From Mesostigma viride (lineage: Eukaryota; Streptophyta; Mesostigmatophyceae; Mesostigmatales; Mesostigmataceae), in assembly GCA_009746045.1 (NCBI GenBank), contig RPFO01000080.1, positions 2,248,315 to 2,310,314 on the forward strand: a stretch of DNA of 62,000 nucleotides. The letters run 5' to 3'. How positions within the stretch are numbered: the stretch's first letter is position 1; the number at the start of each line of letters is the position of its first letter. The position numbers and the translations under genes were made by a program. Shown one piece after another: positions 1 to 12,000 of the stretch. The notes under the pieces are model-generated. The model was not told where the DNA came from and ran no database searches. It saw only the letters and a list, made by a program, of their open reading frames with translations.

Positions 1-810
1 CTGTAAATGAGGTGATGCCGGTAATAATGCCATTGTGTTAATAATAAATACAGGGAAATCCACCATTTTCCCTCCCTGGCTTCAACTCTACCCGATTACT
101 GTGGTGCACGCTCGTAACAGGCAAGGTAGCCAATATCTGCACGCGTGTCCTTCATGGCTGATCACTGCGAGTAGCTGCTGGCTTCCCATTTGCAACGCTT
201 CCCAGGTTCGGCACGATAACAATCGTGAGGCAATTCATCCGGCCGGGCCTGGGCCGGGCGGAAAATTGCAACCCGCCCGGCGGTCCACGGCGAAGCGGCA
301 AACTACACCGGACGCGCCGTCCGCCGCGCCGCCCGCTTCAGTAAGCGGGGCCGGCACGTCCTTGCGGCATTGCGCGTTGACTGCTGCAACGCAACGTGCC
401 GGGCTGAACAAGTTTACTGGCGGGGAAAGTTTCTCATTAGGCCATTCGCCTCCGTCACGGCCGCATAGTACTCGGCACCTGGAGCCGGAAATACCGCAAC
501 TCGTGGTCGGTCGGTCAATCAATGCTGTTCGGTCCCCGCTATATTGTAGTACTTACAAACAGCAAGTAGCTGAACAATGACAGACATAGATTCATCAGGC
601 ACAGTTATTCAATATCGCTGCATTCGGATTGCATAAGAGCATGATGGCGTTGGTGGCCGGGATGAACAGTTGGCATTCCAATGGCATGCATATGGCGCGC
701 CGGAATATTTATGTCCCATGCAATTCATGTGTACCCTTTCCTTGCATAGTCCGATGCGACACAAGAAGCTATTTGCGTCGATGACTTTTGGTCTTCCGGC
801 ACCATATAAT
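1..810. other. No gene recognised
   Basis: Open frames exist on both strands in the GC-rich part (about 235-580), but their translations are low-complexity Pro/Ala/Arg stretches without a recognisable domain, and they mirror each other across strands as GC-rich non-coding DNA does. Nothing else is supported here. Confidence 0.5.
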
Positions 811-1092
811 ATTCTGATCAGACACTCCGCAAAGGTGAAAACCTTTGCGTTCAGTGCCAGGCCGCGGAAAACGCGGAAAACGCGATCTGCAAATGAATCC
901 GACCGGAATCGAACTGGGGACCTCTCGCACCAATTTTGCTGACTATAGGACGGACGTCTCCGGATACCATGGCATCGCCAACTTACACCTACAGTCATCC
1001 GCAAAAGTTCTCCTGTCCGGGGAGTGATGCAAGCCTTTCGGATTTGGTACTAGATAAATCACTCGAGATCTGTGTGTAGGAGTACTATAATA
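811..1092 (-). repeat. tRNA-derived SINE-like repeat, copy 1
   Basis: About 280 bp that is nearly identical, in reverse complement, to 39664-39935. Read on the minus strand it holds an A-box-like TAGTCAG..TTGGT followed by GCGAGAGGTCCCCAG and the B-box GTTCGATTCC, as in the 3' half of a tRNA gene. A unique tail ends near TGTCTGATCAGAA. Spacing between the two boxes is too short for a complete tRNA, since there is no anticodon arm, so this is a tRNA-derived repeat and not a tRNA gene. The tail contains a short duplication of GCGTTTTCC. Confidence 0.6.
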
Positions 1093-2750
1093 TGCTGGAC
1101 TCCGCCACGATGATCGCGCTGTGCCGAACGGACGGATGCAAGTGCCCAAGAATCACTGTTGGTGGCTGGAGTAAATTATTGGTCGGACGTCCAGTCTAGC
1201 GCCTGTAGGTGTACGGCGCAGTCAACGATGTTTATGACTGAGTGTCGTAATTAATGTATTGTTGCTTCGATTAACGCGCACACGAGTCATCCATTGCTAG
1301 CCTGAGCGCGCCAACTCCTGACATGGGAACATTGCATTGGAGCGCGATACGCCCCGGGCACACCTTGCAGTATTCCTAAATGGCAGTCCAGCTTATTGTG
1401 AAGTGTTGTACATGCACTCGCCAGCACCGACTTTAGGTCAAAGAACAAAAAAATTGGTATGTCGTCCGCATGAAGTTATTCACGCTGTATTCAATACGCG
1501 AGCCAATCGTACAGACTTTTCCTTGATCTAAAATTACCTCTTTGCTATCATACTCACTGCTTGGTACTGTATAAGTTGAGCTCGCAAATTGTGCATTGTT
1601 ATACGCGGGTAATTAAAACTTGTAGTAAGAACTTGTTTAGCAAATTACAGCTCAAGCCTACGACTATGACAGTTCTACCTCTATGGTTCCCAGGACGAGC
1701 ACAATCATACCACATCATAGTTGTCTTAATACCAGTCAAGCAATGGTCAGAAAGAAGCTACACTCTGGCATCATGAGCACATTTGCTTTCAGAAGCCTGC
1801 CATTCAATTGTGCCACCGCATTGACAGTTTGCTAGCTTATGTGATACTAGACCAGCATTGACGCCAAGTGTCCAAGGATCAAGGCAAGCAAGGGCTCACT
1901 CGCAATGTCCGGCAAGCATCTATTGCAGCCTGCACCCTCAGAATTGCGGCAGGCCTGAAGCTTGCGCGAGTGAGTCTAGGTATGCTCAGCGTAGAACGTT
2001 CCATGGAACGGCCCCAGACTGGGAGCTCTGGAAGCAACGAATGCTTTGAATAAATAAATGCCTAGATGGCTGAAATAGGATGGCGGAAATAGGATGAACA
2101 CGCATGCCGCTGGCCGCGCCTCCTCGTGGGTCAAACCCTGGAAACCACTCCTCGGAGCCACACAGCACTTCCTCCCACATCGGCCGACCGCATGACATTC
2201 CTGTGCCCAGTCCATGGGTGCAGCAATGCTGGGTGCTCCGACCCATTCCATGAGGGACAAGGAAGGCAGGCCAGCCCACGCTTGTGGCCTTCGAGCCGGC
2301 GCACAGGCATATAATGCACCTTACTTCCCCCTGTTATGGTTTGGGTCAAGACATGGTCAGGCAATGGGAGCAAGAGAAAGGGCAAGTCAGTTAATGAAGA
2401 AGAAACAAGAGGCGAGTGGCCACAGCCAGATACCATGTGCCTAGTATTCCTCCCATTCAGAGGTAATTCATTAATGGAAAGCACGCGACTGCGTCATGTG
2501 GGTACCAATGAAGGAACTTTCAACCCCTAATGCACAACAAGGAGGGAGGGTGCCCTATTAAGAGGTAAATATAGGCACACATCCCCGATTCCACTCGCCC
2601 ATGAGCATAGAAAAATAAAGCATAGGTAAAAGAACTTGAACGTGGTGCTATGCGTTCTATTGTGTGCAGAAATGGAAAAGGGGCAAAGAACTCTATTGAA
2701 AACTGTTGTAGCATGACGATTTGTCACCCAAGCCTAACATCTAGAAACCG
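1093..2750. other. No gene recognised; weak repeat similarity
   Basis: No exon-like segment or known protein motif was found. The stretch about 2490-2560 (GGGTACC, CTTTCAACCCC and GGAGGGAGGG blocks) resembles the reverse complement of about 26620-26690, so part of it is an old dispersed repeat. Confidence 0.4.
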
Positions 2751-3475
2751 TACCCATTCAATGAGGAATCCGTGAACAAAGCAGGTACTAGTTTCTTACT
2801 TATATGCATATATGATACCCATTCAATAAGGAATTCTAAACAAAGCAGGTACTAGTTTCTTACTTATATGCATATATGATACCCATTCAATAAGGAATTC
2901 TAAACAAAGCAGGTACTAGTTTCTTACTTATATGCATATATGATACCCATTCAATAAGGAATTCTAAACAAAGCAGGTACTAGTTTCTTACTTATATGCA
3001 TATATGATACCCATTCAATAAGGAATTCTAAACAAAGCAGGTACTAGTTTCTTACTTATATGCATATATGATACCCATTCAATAAGGAATTCTAAACAAA
3101 GCAGGTACTAGTTTCTTACTTATATGCATATATGATACCCATTCAATAAGGAATTCTAAACAAAGCAGGTACTAGTTTCTTACTTATATGCATATATGAT
3201 ACCCATTCAATAAGGAATTCTAAACAAAGCAGGTACTAGTTTCTTACTTATATGCATATATGATACCCATTCAATAAGGAATTCTAAACAAAGCAGGTAC
3301 TAGTTTCTTACTTATATGCATATATGATACCCATTCAATAAGGAATTCTAAACAAAGTACGTACTACTATCCCTACTTGTAGAACTTATTTATGATATCC
3401 ATTCAATAAGGAATCCATGAACAAAGCACGTACTACTCTGCTTAACTGTAGTACTAACTTATGACCAATTCTCCT
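2750..3475. repeat. 64-bp minisatellite
   Basis: Tandem array with a 64-bp period: the motif GATACCCATTCAATAAGG recurs at 2814, 2878, 2942 and onward. Nine or so units are almost identical, and the outer units, especially 3361-3475, are diverged. It lies about 0.5 kb beyond the 3' end of the SmE gene. There are no spacers between units, so it is not a CRISPR-like array. Confidence 0.95.
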
Positions 3476-3783
3476 TTGACTATCGAAGATGTCTCCCTCA
3501 GCCCACCCCACACCCTCACAAACCCACCCACGCTCCCCAATCCTCCATCCCCGAGCCCCTGACTACAGCTTCGCTTGGCAACCCCTTTGATACCGATCAC
3601 GTTGAACTCGGCACCCCTAACCCGAACTTTACATCCCAGGGACTGACGTGCTTCCCATCAGCACAATGCGCGCGCGTGGTGTATGTGTGTGTGCGTGCAC
3701 GACCATAAGGCAATACGGCAATACCGCCGTAGCGCCTCATCCGTGTGATGGCATGCCCCCTGCCACTCCGTGTTCACCATCAG

Positions 3784-3875
3784 CGTGTGCGCGTGTGTGT
3801 ATGTGCGTGTGCGTGTGTGCGTGTGCGTGTTCCTGCACGCGTGTGTGTATGTGTGTGTGTGCACGTGCGTGCGCC
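3784..3875. repeat. (TGTGCG/TG)n simple repeat
   Basis: Alternating purine-pyrimidine GTGCGTGTGTGTATGTGCG tract just downstream of the SmE stop codon. It could adopt Z-DNA, and probably lies in the 3' UTR or 3' flank of SmE. Confidence 0.8.
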
Positions 3876-3932
3876 ACCAGGCACACATGCTCCTCATCAG
3901 CGTGGATGGTAGCGTTGCCAGTACCGTGTAAC

Positions 3933-6900
3933 TTACGTGTTCATCATCAGCGTGATCGTGTCCCCTTTTAGCAAGATGCGGCCTGCAGTGGCCCGGCACA
4001 GGGGACCACGATGACACCACCAACGAGCACAGATCACGTTACAGGTGCAAGCAGCACATGAGTATCACGTTAAGGCATGGCGTTCATTTCAGAAACACAA
4101 GACGCGAGCGCAGGCATGGCGACCAAACCAAAATCACATCTGGAAATGCAGGCACGGCATGTATGGTGTGTGTAAATAGAATCCGCAGCAGGAACGGATG
4201 CATCACCCCACTGCAGGAACTGTGGTCTCAGGTTCACTTCAGGAACTGTGGTCTCATATATAGTAGGAATAATAATAGAAACAAACATCCCTATGTGGCA
4301 GCCAAGAAAAAAAGGGAATGGAAGCGGGGAGATGACAACACGCCCTGCAAACAAGCAGAGGTAGACATGGAACCTCTGGTGTTGATGATGGTGTGCAGGG
4401 ATGGGGTGGATGGGCAGAATAGGGGGGGGGGGGGGGGGTTGAGGGCTATTGGGTCAGGTTAAGGATTACGTGAAGGGTAAAGGGTAAAGGGTATTAGGTG
4501 TGGGGTCTTTCCTCTTCGAGCACTTCGCAAGGCAACCCGCAAGGGGACTGGCTTCCGAAAATGTTGGATTTGGGGATCTCCTCAACTGGGTGTGTTTCTC
4601 AAACCCAAGCGCAGCACCCCTTGCATGCCATGCATGCCGCATGACTTGCAGAGCCATTCCTATGCATGCAGTCATTTATCTGTTAACAGGAATCCTGCAA
4701 GAGTGAGGCAACGTCAAACGCCAAGCATTGAGCGGCACGTGGCAAATCGATCTTTACGACGGCAAAGAATCATGCGCAAGGTAAGCGCAGGCTATGCAAG
4801 CATAAATATCAAGGAGACAACCAGCTGCAAGCATAGCTTGATTAAACAACCAGCTGCAAACGTATGTTGATGAGGCCATCGAGCAATCAGAAGCATGCAC
4901 TTTCCACCCTCCCCGTTGCTGAAGGGGTGCTACTTAGTACTTGAATCCTAGTAAAGCATAATTAGTTAGGCTCGCATACCTAGGGACTTGCGAGTCTTCT
5001 TCTTCATCGACACCTCCTCCGCGTCGTTCAGCACCAGGTTCATGTACTCGTCAAACCCCTGCCAGGCACAAAGGACAAAGAAAGGAATAGGGAAGACAAA
5101 CAGGTTCATGCACTCGCCAAAACCCTGAAAGAAACGCGCAACATGTCAAAAATATGAAAAAAAAAATGCAAGTATCAAAACCATGAAAAACAGATCGCGC
5201 GAATTAAGAAGCGTAGGTTAGATGGAGTAATGAACAGAAAGGGCAAATAGTCCAGATTGGGACAAAAAAGCCCGTCACCAGATGCTAGCATCCCCACGGA
5301 TCAAGCCCGTCACCAGATGCTAGGACATAAGCCCGCCACCAGACGCTAGGACATAAGCCTGCCACCAGATGCTAGCATCCCCATGGATCAAGCCTGCCAC
5401 CAGATGCTAGCATCCCCACGCATCAAGCCCGCCACCAGATGCTAGCATCCCCACGCATCAAGCCCGCCACCAGATGCTAGCATCCCCACGCATCAAGCCT
5501 GCCACCAGATGCTAGCATCCCCACGCATCAAGCCCGCCACCAGGTGCTAGCATCCCCACGCATCAAGCCCGCCACCAGATGCTAGCATCCCCATGGATCA
5601 TTTATGATGATCTATCAACCTGACCATCAGAATGATGATCCATCACGAAGCGTGGGATGCTCCGCTCCTTGCTCCTTACATTGATGGTATCCGCCCTGTT
5701 TGGTTACTTCAAACTGATGAGGATCTGGCGCTCGAACCGCACACCCGTCTGCTCATACACCCCTCGCCACTTATAGAACAAGATCACATCTACAATGACC
5801 ATTCAACCAAACACTCACAATGATCTGGCCCTCGATCCGCATGTCCGTCTGCTCATACAGCCAAATCTGGATCCTCGATTTCTGCACGCAGGGGGCACCA
5901 GGGGTGCAGGCCAGCACATCATTTGCATCGGCCAGGGGTGAGCATGACGGACACTCTTTGCGATTTCAACATCACAAATATGCTTCTAAGTCGTTAGGTA
6001 ATGCCGAATAGTCTGTAGCGTTACTATTGACAAGTACCTTCAGAACTGCCGAACGTCCGTACATACAAAACAAAGAACGCATACCCACCAATGCACACAA
6101 CGTAATATATACATATAATTACACGTACGATGTACATATACTTTGACAGGGCGGCAAATTAAGCACTATGACGACACGACGTGGCAAATAGAAATCTTGG
6201 TCTCGTAGTGCAAGTGCATCTTGGGAAACCAACAAGGCAGTCTTTCTTGAAAATCCTACATTAGAGAGTCACCAAGTTGCGGGAACGGACGGAACCATGA
6301 ATCAGCAAACCCATGCATCACATCCTCAAGAACAGGCATTTCTCAAAAATAGCGCGAAAAATAAGCACCCAGAACAGCAGGCTCCACGAGTACCAGCCGC
6401 CCTCTGTTGATGTTGATGCAAATGTTGATGTTGCCGGTGTGTTGCTGGCTATCAGGACCACTTCCAACCTGCCTGCTCAAATATGCTTGTCCCTCGAATC
6501 ACACTGCTTCCAGATAAATGGACAACGAAGGAAAAAATATCCTTCTCGGGGCGGGGGGCAGTGGGCGCAAAAAACTTACACTTTGTAGAAACCTGAAAAT
6601 CAGGTTCTGGGAATCCCAGCGCCACGGACCCAACGTGCAAGTAGAGCGGTTCGCCCCGCCAGCCCCAGGGGATGCCGGGAGTGAACAATGAATGCCACAG
6701 CACCATGAAAATGAATGCCATCGCACCCATCAATAGCACAAGCAACAGCACATGCAATGCCATACGAGCAACAGCAAAAGCAACGGCACAAGCAACAGCA
6801 AAAGCAACAGCAAAAGCAACGGCAAAAGCAACGGCACAAGCAACAGCACAAGCAATGGCACAAGCAACAGCACAAGCAACGGCACAAGCAACAGCACAAG

Positions 6901-8263
6901 CAACGGCAAAAGCAACGGCACAAGCAACAGCACAAGCAACGGCACAAGAGGTAGCACAAGCAGTAGCGCAAATCATTAGCCAATCATACTGTGCAAAACG
7001 CAACATGCGGCAAAGCTAGCATGTGCCGAAGATAGCCCGCGATGTGCCAAAGATAGCCCGTGATGGCCGAAGATAGCCCATGATGGCCAAAGATAGTACG
7101 TGATGTGCCAAAGATAGCACCTGACGTGCTGAAGATAGTACCTGATGTGCTAAAGATAGCACGTGATGTGCTGAAGATAGTACCTTATGTGCTAAAGATA
7201 GCACGTGATGTGCTGAAGATAGTACCTTATGTGCTAAAGATAGCACGTGATGTGCCAAAGACAGCGGGGCGACCCGAGAGGGTGGGGGCAAGAGTAGCAG
7301 ACACCAGAAAGTGCGTGACAGTTTAGGTATGTGACAAGGGTGCACAAATGCAAGCAGCTCCAGGGGCGAAGGGTCTGCAGCAGACACCACGCTTTTGCGG
7401 GAGCAATGTGGGACTGTCGCCAAGAGATATAGCATGACGTCAGCTATCGGCATAAGCTTAGTAGGGGTGAACTAGGTTGTCCACGGGAAAATTCACATTT
7501 GTAACTGGCAAACTACTGATTACTAAACTACCAACACAAGACAGCAAGCGTGGAAGGTTAGGAAAACAAATGGTAAGGGTCCAAACGGCATACTGGTGGC
7601 ACATATGGTGCACACTAAATGTGCGCAGCGTTCCACCCCTACAACTTTTGATTGAGGCAATCGAGCGCCAACTAGCGAGCAGGCACTTGCGGGGCATGCT
7701 CATCACAAGGGTTGCCCTTACAGGCAACCGCAGTCTGAAATAGCTAGGCAAAAAATTACAACAGGGCAGCGTATCCTTCAAAACCGACATCAAGAAAGAA
7801 AAGGCGGGAAAGTTGTGCGAAAAGCTCTACCCTAGGGCGAGGAGCGTGCAACCTGCGCATAGCGCTCATGATGAGCAGGTAGCGAACCGTGCAAAGATGA
7901 CGACATGCAGCAGACAAACAGTAAGAATGACATAGACAATACGGGCTAATTGTGGCATCCGGAAAGAAAAGCTTTCAGGGGTGTGCTGCACCGTAGGTGA
8001 CTGGATACGAGAGATATCCATTGACACAAAGACACGTCCATAACAGTAAGAATTGCCAAACTACCATCGGCGGACAAACCCAGCGAAACGATGGCAAAAC
8101 AAGTTGAACGTTAAGTGCTAATAACATTGAAGCTACAAAGCTAGGCGAGCACCTCTGCAAATGCTAGGCTATTCTTTAACAAGCCATTCTCCAACTCTGC
8201 AGCTCTCCACTTTTCAGCACGTACGATGGGCTGGGTCATAATACGCTGCACTTTGGTCGCCAT
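3933..8263 (-). CDS. SmE (SNRPE): Small nuclear ribonucleoprotein E (SmE), five exons
   Basis: Core Sm protein of the heteroheptameric ring on U1, U2, U4 and U5 snRNAs; it acts in pre-mRNA splicing. Exons on the minus strand: 8263-8225, 6606-6580, 5881-5819, 5058-4980 and 3982-3933. Every junction has GT-AG ends and matching phase, and the sum is 258 nt, that is 85 residues plus TAA. Seen in order: [22 protein letters not shown], then [14 protein letters not shown] (Sm1), [15 protein letters not shown] (Sm1) and [16 protein letters not shown] (Sm2). The second exon is a 27-nt microexon with strong flanks (CCCAG and GTAAGT). Family members are about 85-95 residues, so the protein is complete. 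The [16 protein letters not shown] pattern is plant-like. Introns are far larger than exons and hold three minisatellites. Degenerate copies of exons 3 and 4 lie beside the real ones. The gene is divergent from the MFS transporter at 9051. Confidence 0.92.
4424..4440. repeat. Poly-G tract
   Basis: Uninterrupted run of about 16 G inside the last SmE intron (poly-C on the transcribed strand). The exact length is unreliable in any assembly. Confidence 0.8.
5100..5136 (-). pseudogene. Degenerate copy of SmE exon 4 start
   Basis: On the minus strand TTTCAG is followed by GGTTTTGGCGAGTGCATGAA, which mirrors the true exon-4 start GGGTTTGACGAGTACATGAA about 80 bp downstream. Even the preceding splice acceptor was copied. 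The match stops after about 25 bp, so it cannot replace exon 4. It looks like a partial tandem duplication. Confidence 0.65.
5265..5605. repeat. 35-bp minisatellite in SmE intron 3
   Basis: Tandem units of about 35 bp with the core CCACCAGATGCTAGCATCCC separated by CACGCATCAAGCCCG or close variants; roughly ten units, the left ones truncated. It lies entirely between SmE exons 3 and 4. Confidence 0.92.
5720..5768 (-). pseudogene. Degenerate copy of SmE exon 3
   Basis: On the minus strand TGTATGAGCAGACGG begins a 39-bp block of the same length as part of exon 3 (5819-5881), with about six substitutions. Translated it reads [12 protein letters not shown] against [12 protein letters not shown] in the real exon. 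The upstream part of the exon and a clear acceptor are missing. It could be a relic of a tandem exon duplication, or less likely an alternative exon. Confidence 0.6.
6715..6970. repeat. 12-bp minisatellite (ACAAGCAACRGC) in SmE intron 1
   Basis: About 20 units of AAGCAACGGCAC and variants (CAACAGCACA, CAACAGCAAA). The multiple-of-three period makes all frames open on both strands, so the reading frames here are artefacts. It lies 110 bp beyond the 27-nt microexon on the gene's upstream side. Confidence 0.93.
7021..7262. repeat. 21-bp minisatellite in SmE intron 1
   Basis: Units of about 19-21 bp, GTGATGTGCTAAAGATAGCA alternating with variants such as GTACCTTATGTGCTAAAGATA; roughly twelve units, with a higher-order dimer visible in the right half. 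Confidence 0.9.
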
Positions 8264-9050
8264 GATTGCCTTCGGGTGTCGATATAGTGCACAAGGCAAA
8301 AAAAGTTGGAAGCGCAAAATGGGTTGCTAAACAACAAAAGCTATGGAACCCTCACAGCGTGAAATACGTCCTTGTGGCACGCTGCTGTGAGGGGCGCAGA
8401 TGAATAAAAAACGAAGCGGGCGAGCGAAGTGACCCATGGATGCAAGCAGCCATCTGCCAGCCCGCGGATGGCAGCATTTTCGCGCAATTCCTGGCGCGCT
8501 TGCCGGCGTGGAAGAGGTGAGCTTCGTACGAAAATCCGGGATACGAAAATTTTCAACTAGAAAATATCGATATTTATACGGCTCTGATCTGGTATAATCT
8601 CTATTCGACTAAGGCAAACGCACCAGCCCGTAGATCTCTGACCTCGGTTCGTACCACCAGTTGGCAAGATCGAGGGCAAGATGGGCAGGTAAGACTGCAA
8701 GCGTGCTGCATTGCGTGGGTTGGGGCGAGCAGAAAGCCTGGTTCAATAATAATCAATTGCGAATTACTGCACGCCATATTCTGGTAGTTTGCTAGGCCAC
8801 CTCTGAACTGAGTGAATGCAATGCTCGCGCGTTTTAGTGCTTGTGAGTAACGTAATTGCGCTGCCACGGTTTCGCCTATCGAGATCGAGTATGTGCGGCT
8901 GGTTAGATTCACGATTACACCGGTGATGCAGTTAAAGGTGACCAGTCCAACTATCCGCCACCAATGTATGGACTTTCTGGCGCGATGCGCTGGGTAGGCA
9001 TGATGTACAGTAAGGGAATATCTTCCCGCTAAATGCGAGCGTGAACAGGG
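8264..9050. promoter_or_regulatory. Divergent intergenic region, SmE and MFS transporter
   Basis: These 787 bp separate the two divergent start codons and should hold both promoters. An AT-rich patch at about 8545-8610 with TATTTATA is the only TATA-like element noticed. No exon-like segment is convincing here, although a long minus-strand frame at 8601-9341 overlaps the transporter's first exon as a shadow. Confidence 0.35.
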
Positions 9051-12000
9051 ATGAAAGTGGATTTTGCAAGTACTCAAGGGCCGGACGGCATGTCGGCCTT
9101 GGGAGTATCGGGGCAGGCGGACCATTTCTCGCCGCCCCGAGTGGGAGCGACGACACCATGTACAGGCTGTGCATATCTGATGCCCCGCATTCCGTGGCAG
9201 TTGAAGGCAATGGCTTTGCTGTACCTTGGATACTTCAGCACTACTTTTGGGGGCGCTGCCCTGAGCACCGCGACACCCGATATGAAGGAAAGCTTCCTGG
9301 GCATTAATTCCATCGTAGTCGACAATAGTAAGTGAATTCATTTCATTGGTAACTTTGCACCTTTCTGTTTATGTGTGGGACGGTTTTACAGCATCTTGAA
9401 AGGCATGGCCAGCTATGGAGTTCTGGATATTAATTGGGAAAGGGCCTCTAAGTAATAAGACGCTGGGCTAAGGCTCTGGGCAGCCCTATTACAGTGCTAA
9501 TCTGTACAGCCTCCATTCTGTGTATGGCCGGTCGACCCCAGCCTGGAGGAGGCTTCTCCCCAGGCATGTCAGGGAGGGAAGTATTACATAGGCAACGACA
9601 TTGATAGGGTTGGGAGGGCCACGAGTGGTGGTGAGGAAAGAGGGGAGGGGGGGGGCAGAGGGCGGGGGCTAGGGAGGGGCGGGGGAGAAGTGCAGGTCCT
9701 CTTCTTCTGTAAGTGCACTTCACCAATCACCAGTCCTGTTACCTGCCTTGAAGTACTGAGATGACTGCCCTGCCGTTAGCATCGAGCCCATTCCGGCGGA
9801 TGCTTGCTTGCGTTCTTGCTGCGTGCTTCGTTGTCATGCCACTGGGTACTTACACTCGTCACCCATCTGATTTTCCTGCCACCTGCATCGACGAGCTTTA
9901 CCAAGTTCTCTTGGAGACTACTCAGAGTTGTTCAAGTGGCCAATACCTGCCAGCACAGACCTCCCCGCTGTCAGCTGCGCACTATTATCTGCCCACCGAT
10001 GCATGCCCGCGGATACGCTTCTCCAATCCGGTGGCTGCTCCCTTCCTGCGTGGTTGCTTGGTGCACGCATGCTGCTTGCGTGTTTGCTGCGTGCTTGCTT
10101 CCTCAAGATCCGGCATGATCCCTTCATGCTTTCGCTTGCTTCCTCAAGATCCGGCATGATTCCTTAATGCTTTCGCTACGCGCCTGTTTCCTGCTCTTGC
10201 TGTGCACTCTTCCTGCGCGTACTCTTCCTGCTCCTTTCCTGCGTGTTTGCGACCAGTGGCCCTGATTGGACGGCTGGCGGGCCTGGCGGGCAAGCTCATC
10301 TGCGCAGTTGCGGTCGACAGCCTCAACGGCAAGGCCGCGTTTGTCGGGTGCCTGTTTGTGTCTGCATCGGCGTGTGTCGGCTTTGCCATGGCAGGGCAGG
10401 CAAGTTTTGCCCTGAAGAAAGGATTTTTCACTAGGGAATGGATGTCGTTTTGGTGTGGCGGGCAAGGCACGTCGTGGAGTGGTCGATTAGAAACACGAGG
10501 GACTTGTTTTAGTTTCGCCATGTCAAATGGGGTTGCTTTGCGAAGCCTTAGGGGCAGGCGAATGGTTACACACACAAAATGAAGTGGAGTGAACTCTAGG
10601 AAATAGGGAATACATCAAGGGGAAGTTGCATGGCTGCGCCGTGCCCGGACGGGCGCGTGCTGCTTAGGTCCAACGAACCGCTGCCAACAGTATTGCTGAA
10701 TGCACTGAGGGCTATTTGATACAGAGGGCTATTTGAGATTAATACAGAGGGCTATTTGAGATGGAAAGGGAAAGATTTCGGTATCCAACCACTGGTAAAT
10801 AGTTCTACTCTGTGCAACCAAAAATAGATGATATTGAGATCATCACTTATATTATATGAGATCATTTCATATAGTGGTATGAGATTTCAGTAGTATGAAG
10901 TATTTCCTGCCTTGTTAGCCCATCATATGCTCCCTGGCCTTCCATCGGGGCACGCAAACTAAACAAGTCAACACGTATGGAACTAATGTGTGGACACTTG
11001 TGCGATTTGACCCTCTCACCCATGCCGCGTCGGTGCCTCGTGGCCTTCCGACGGGGGCTTGGAAATATACTAGATTGGCTTCGCACATTCTTCAGAATGT
11101 GCTCCGCCGGGTTTTAATGCTTGACTCTAACATGCGATTCTTTTGTCCACACCCTGCGTATCCCCTCTGTGGCCTCTCAACGGGGGCATGATCATGACGG
11201 CCTCGCAAGGCAACCTCATGTTCCCTCCTAATCATGTTCCATCTGGCGCCCATCTTCACCGTCCCCAGGTGCCCGTCTTCACCGCCCTATGGGCCACCTG
11301 CCAGCTGGCGCAATCCGGCGCCTGGCCCTCCGCGACCAAGCTCGTGCGCGGCTGGTTCCTGCCCGGCCAGCTGGGCCCTGCGATCGCCATCCTGTGCGCA
11401 GCGAGCCACCTAGGGGACGCGGCGTCCGGCCACCTGCTCTCGTTGCTGCTGACGGACGACACCATGGACTGGCAAGGTGCGTTATGTTCTACTTGCTCCC
11501 TTTATAGTTAAGTAAAAAGTGCCGTACTATGACGATGATCCTGGCAAAAAGCATGACTATGTACCTTAAGGGGACTCGCACGTCCAAAAGCCTGAAAAAC
11601 TGACTTTAATGAATATCAGTTCCAATGCACTCGGGAACCATCTAGTGATGATTGAGTACCATAAATATGATGTTTGGACATTCATGCCACCACTTGTTGG
11701 GGGTACTAACCCCAACCACGCACCGGTGGCGAGCTAAAAATAGAAAAAGACGCTATTTATGAGATATTTTGCCCAAGACAAACCACTTATCCAAATGACC
11801 TGCCCATACATTTCTGCAAAGTTCCCCCACTTTTTTAAAAGCTGGGCTATTTACATGGCCAAAATGGTCACATTTGTTTGAGTTATTAATTTTCCCGCAA
11901 AATGGGTACTTTTTTGAGCCAAAAAAAATAAATCAAATCATTAACACATCAGATTGGGTCATCCATACATTTTATATTCCACTGAGTGGGGGGAAACACA

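Noticed and set aside
235-580. Overlapping 181- and 95-codon frames in GC-rich DNA
   Set aside because: Low-complexity translations without domains; both strands open as expected from base composition.
2750-3475. CRISPR-like array
   Set aside because: Units are contiguous with no spacers, the genome is eukaryotic and no cas gene is present.
3648-4023. Cys/Val-rich plus-strand and His/Thr-rich minus-strand frames
   Set aside because: Translation of a TGTGCG simple repeat; the real signal there is the last SmE exon at 3982-3933.
8601-9341. 246-codon minus-strand frame upstream of the transporter
   Set aside because: Overlaps transporter exon 1 in antisense, has no recognisable domain and lacks third-position bias that I could see.
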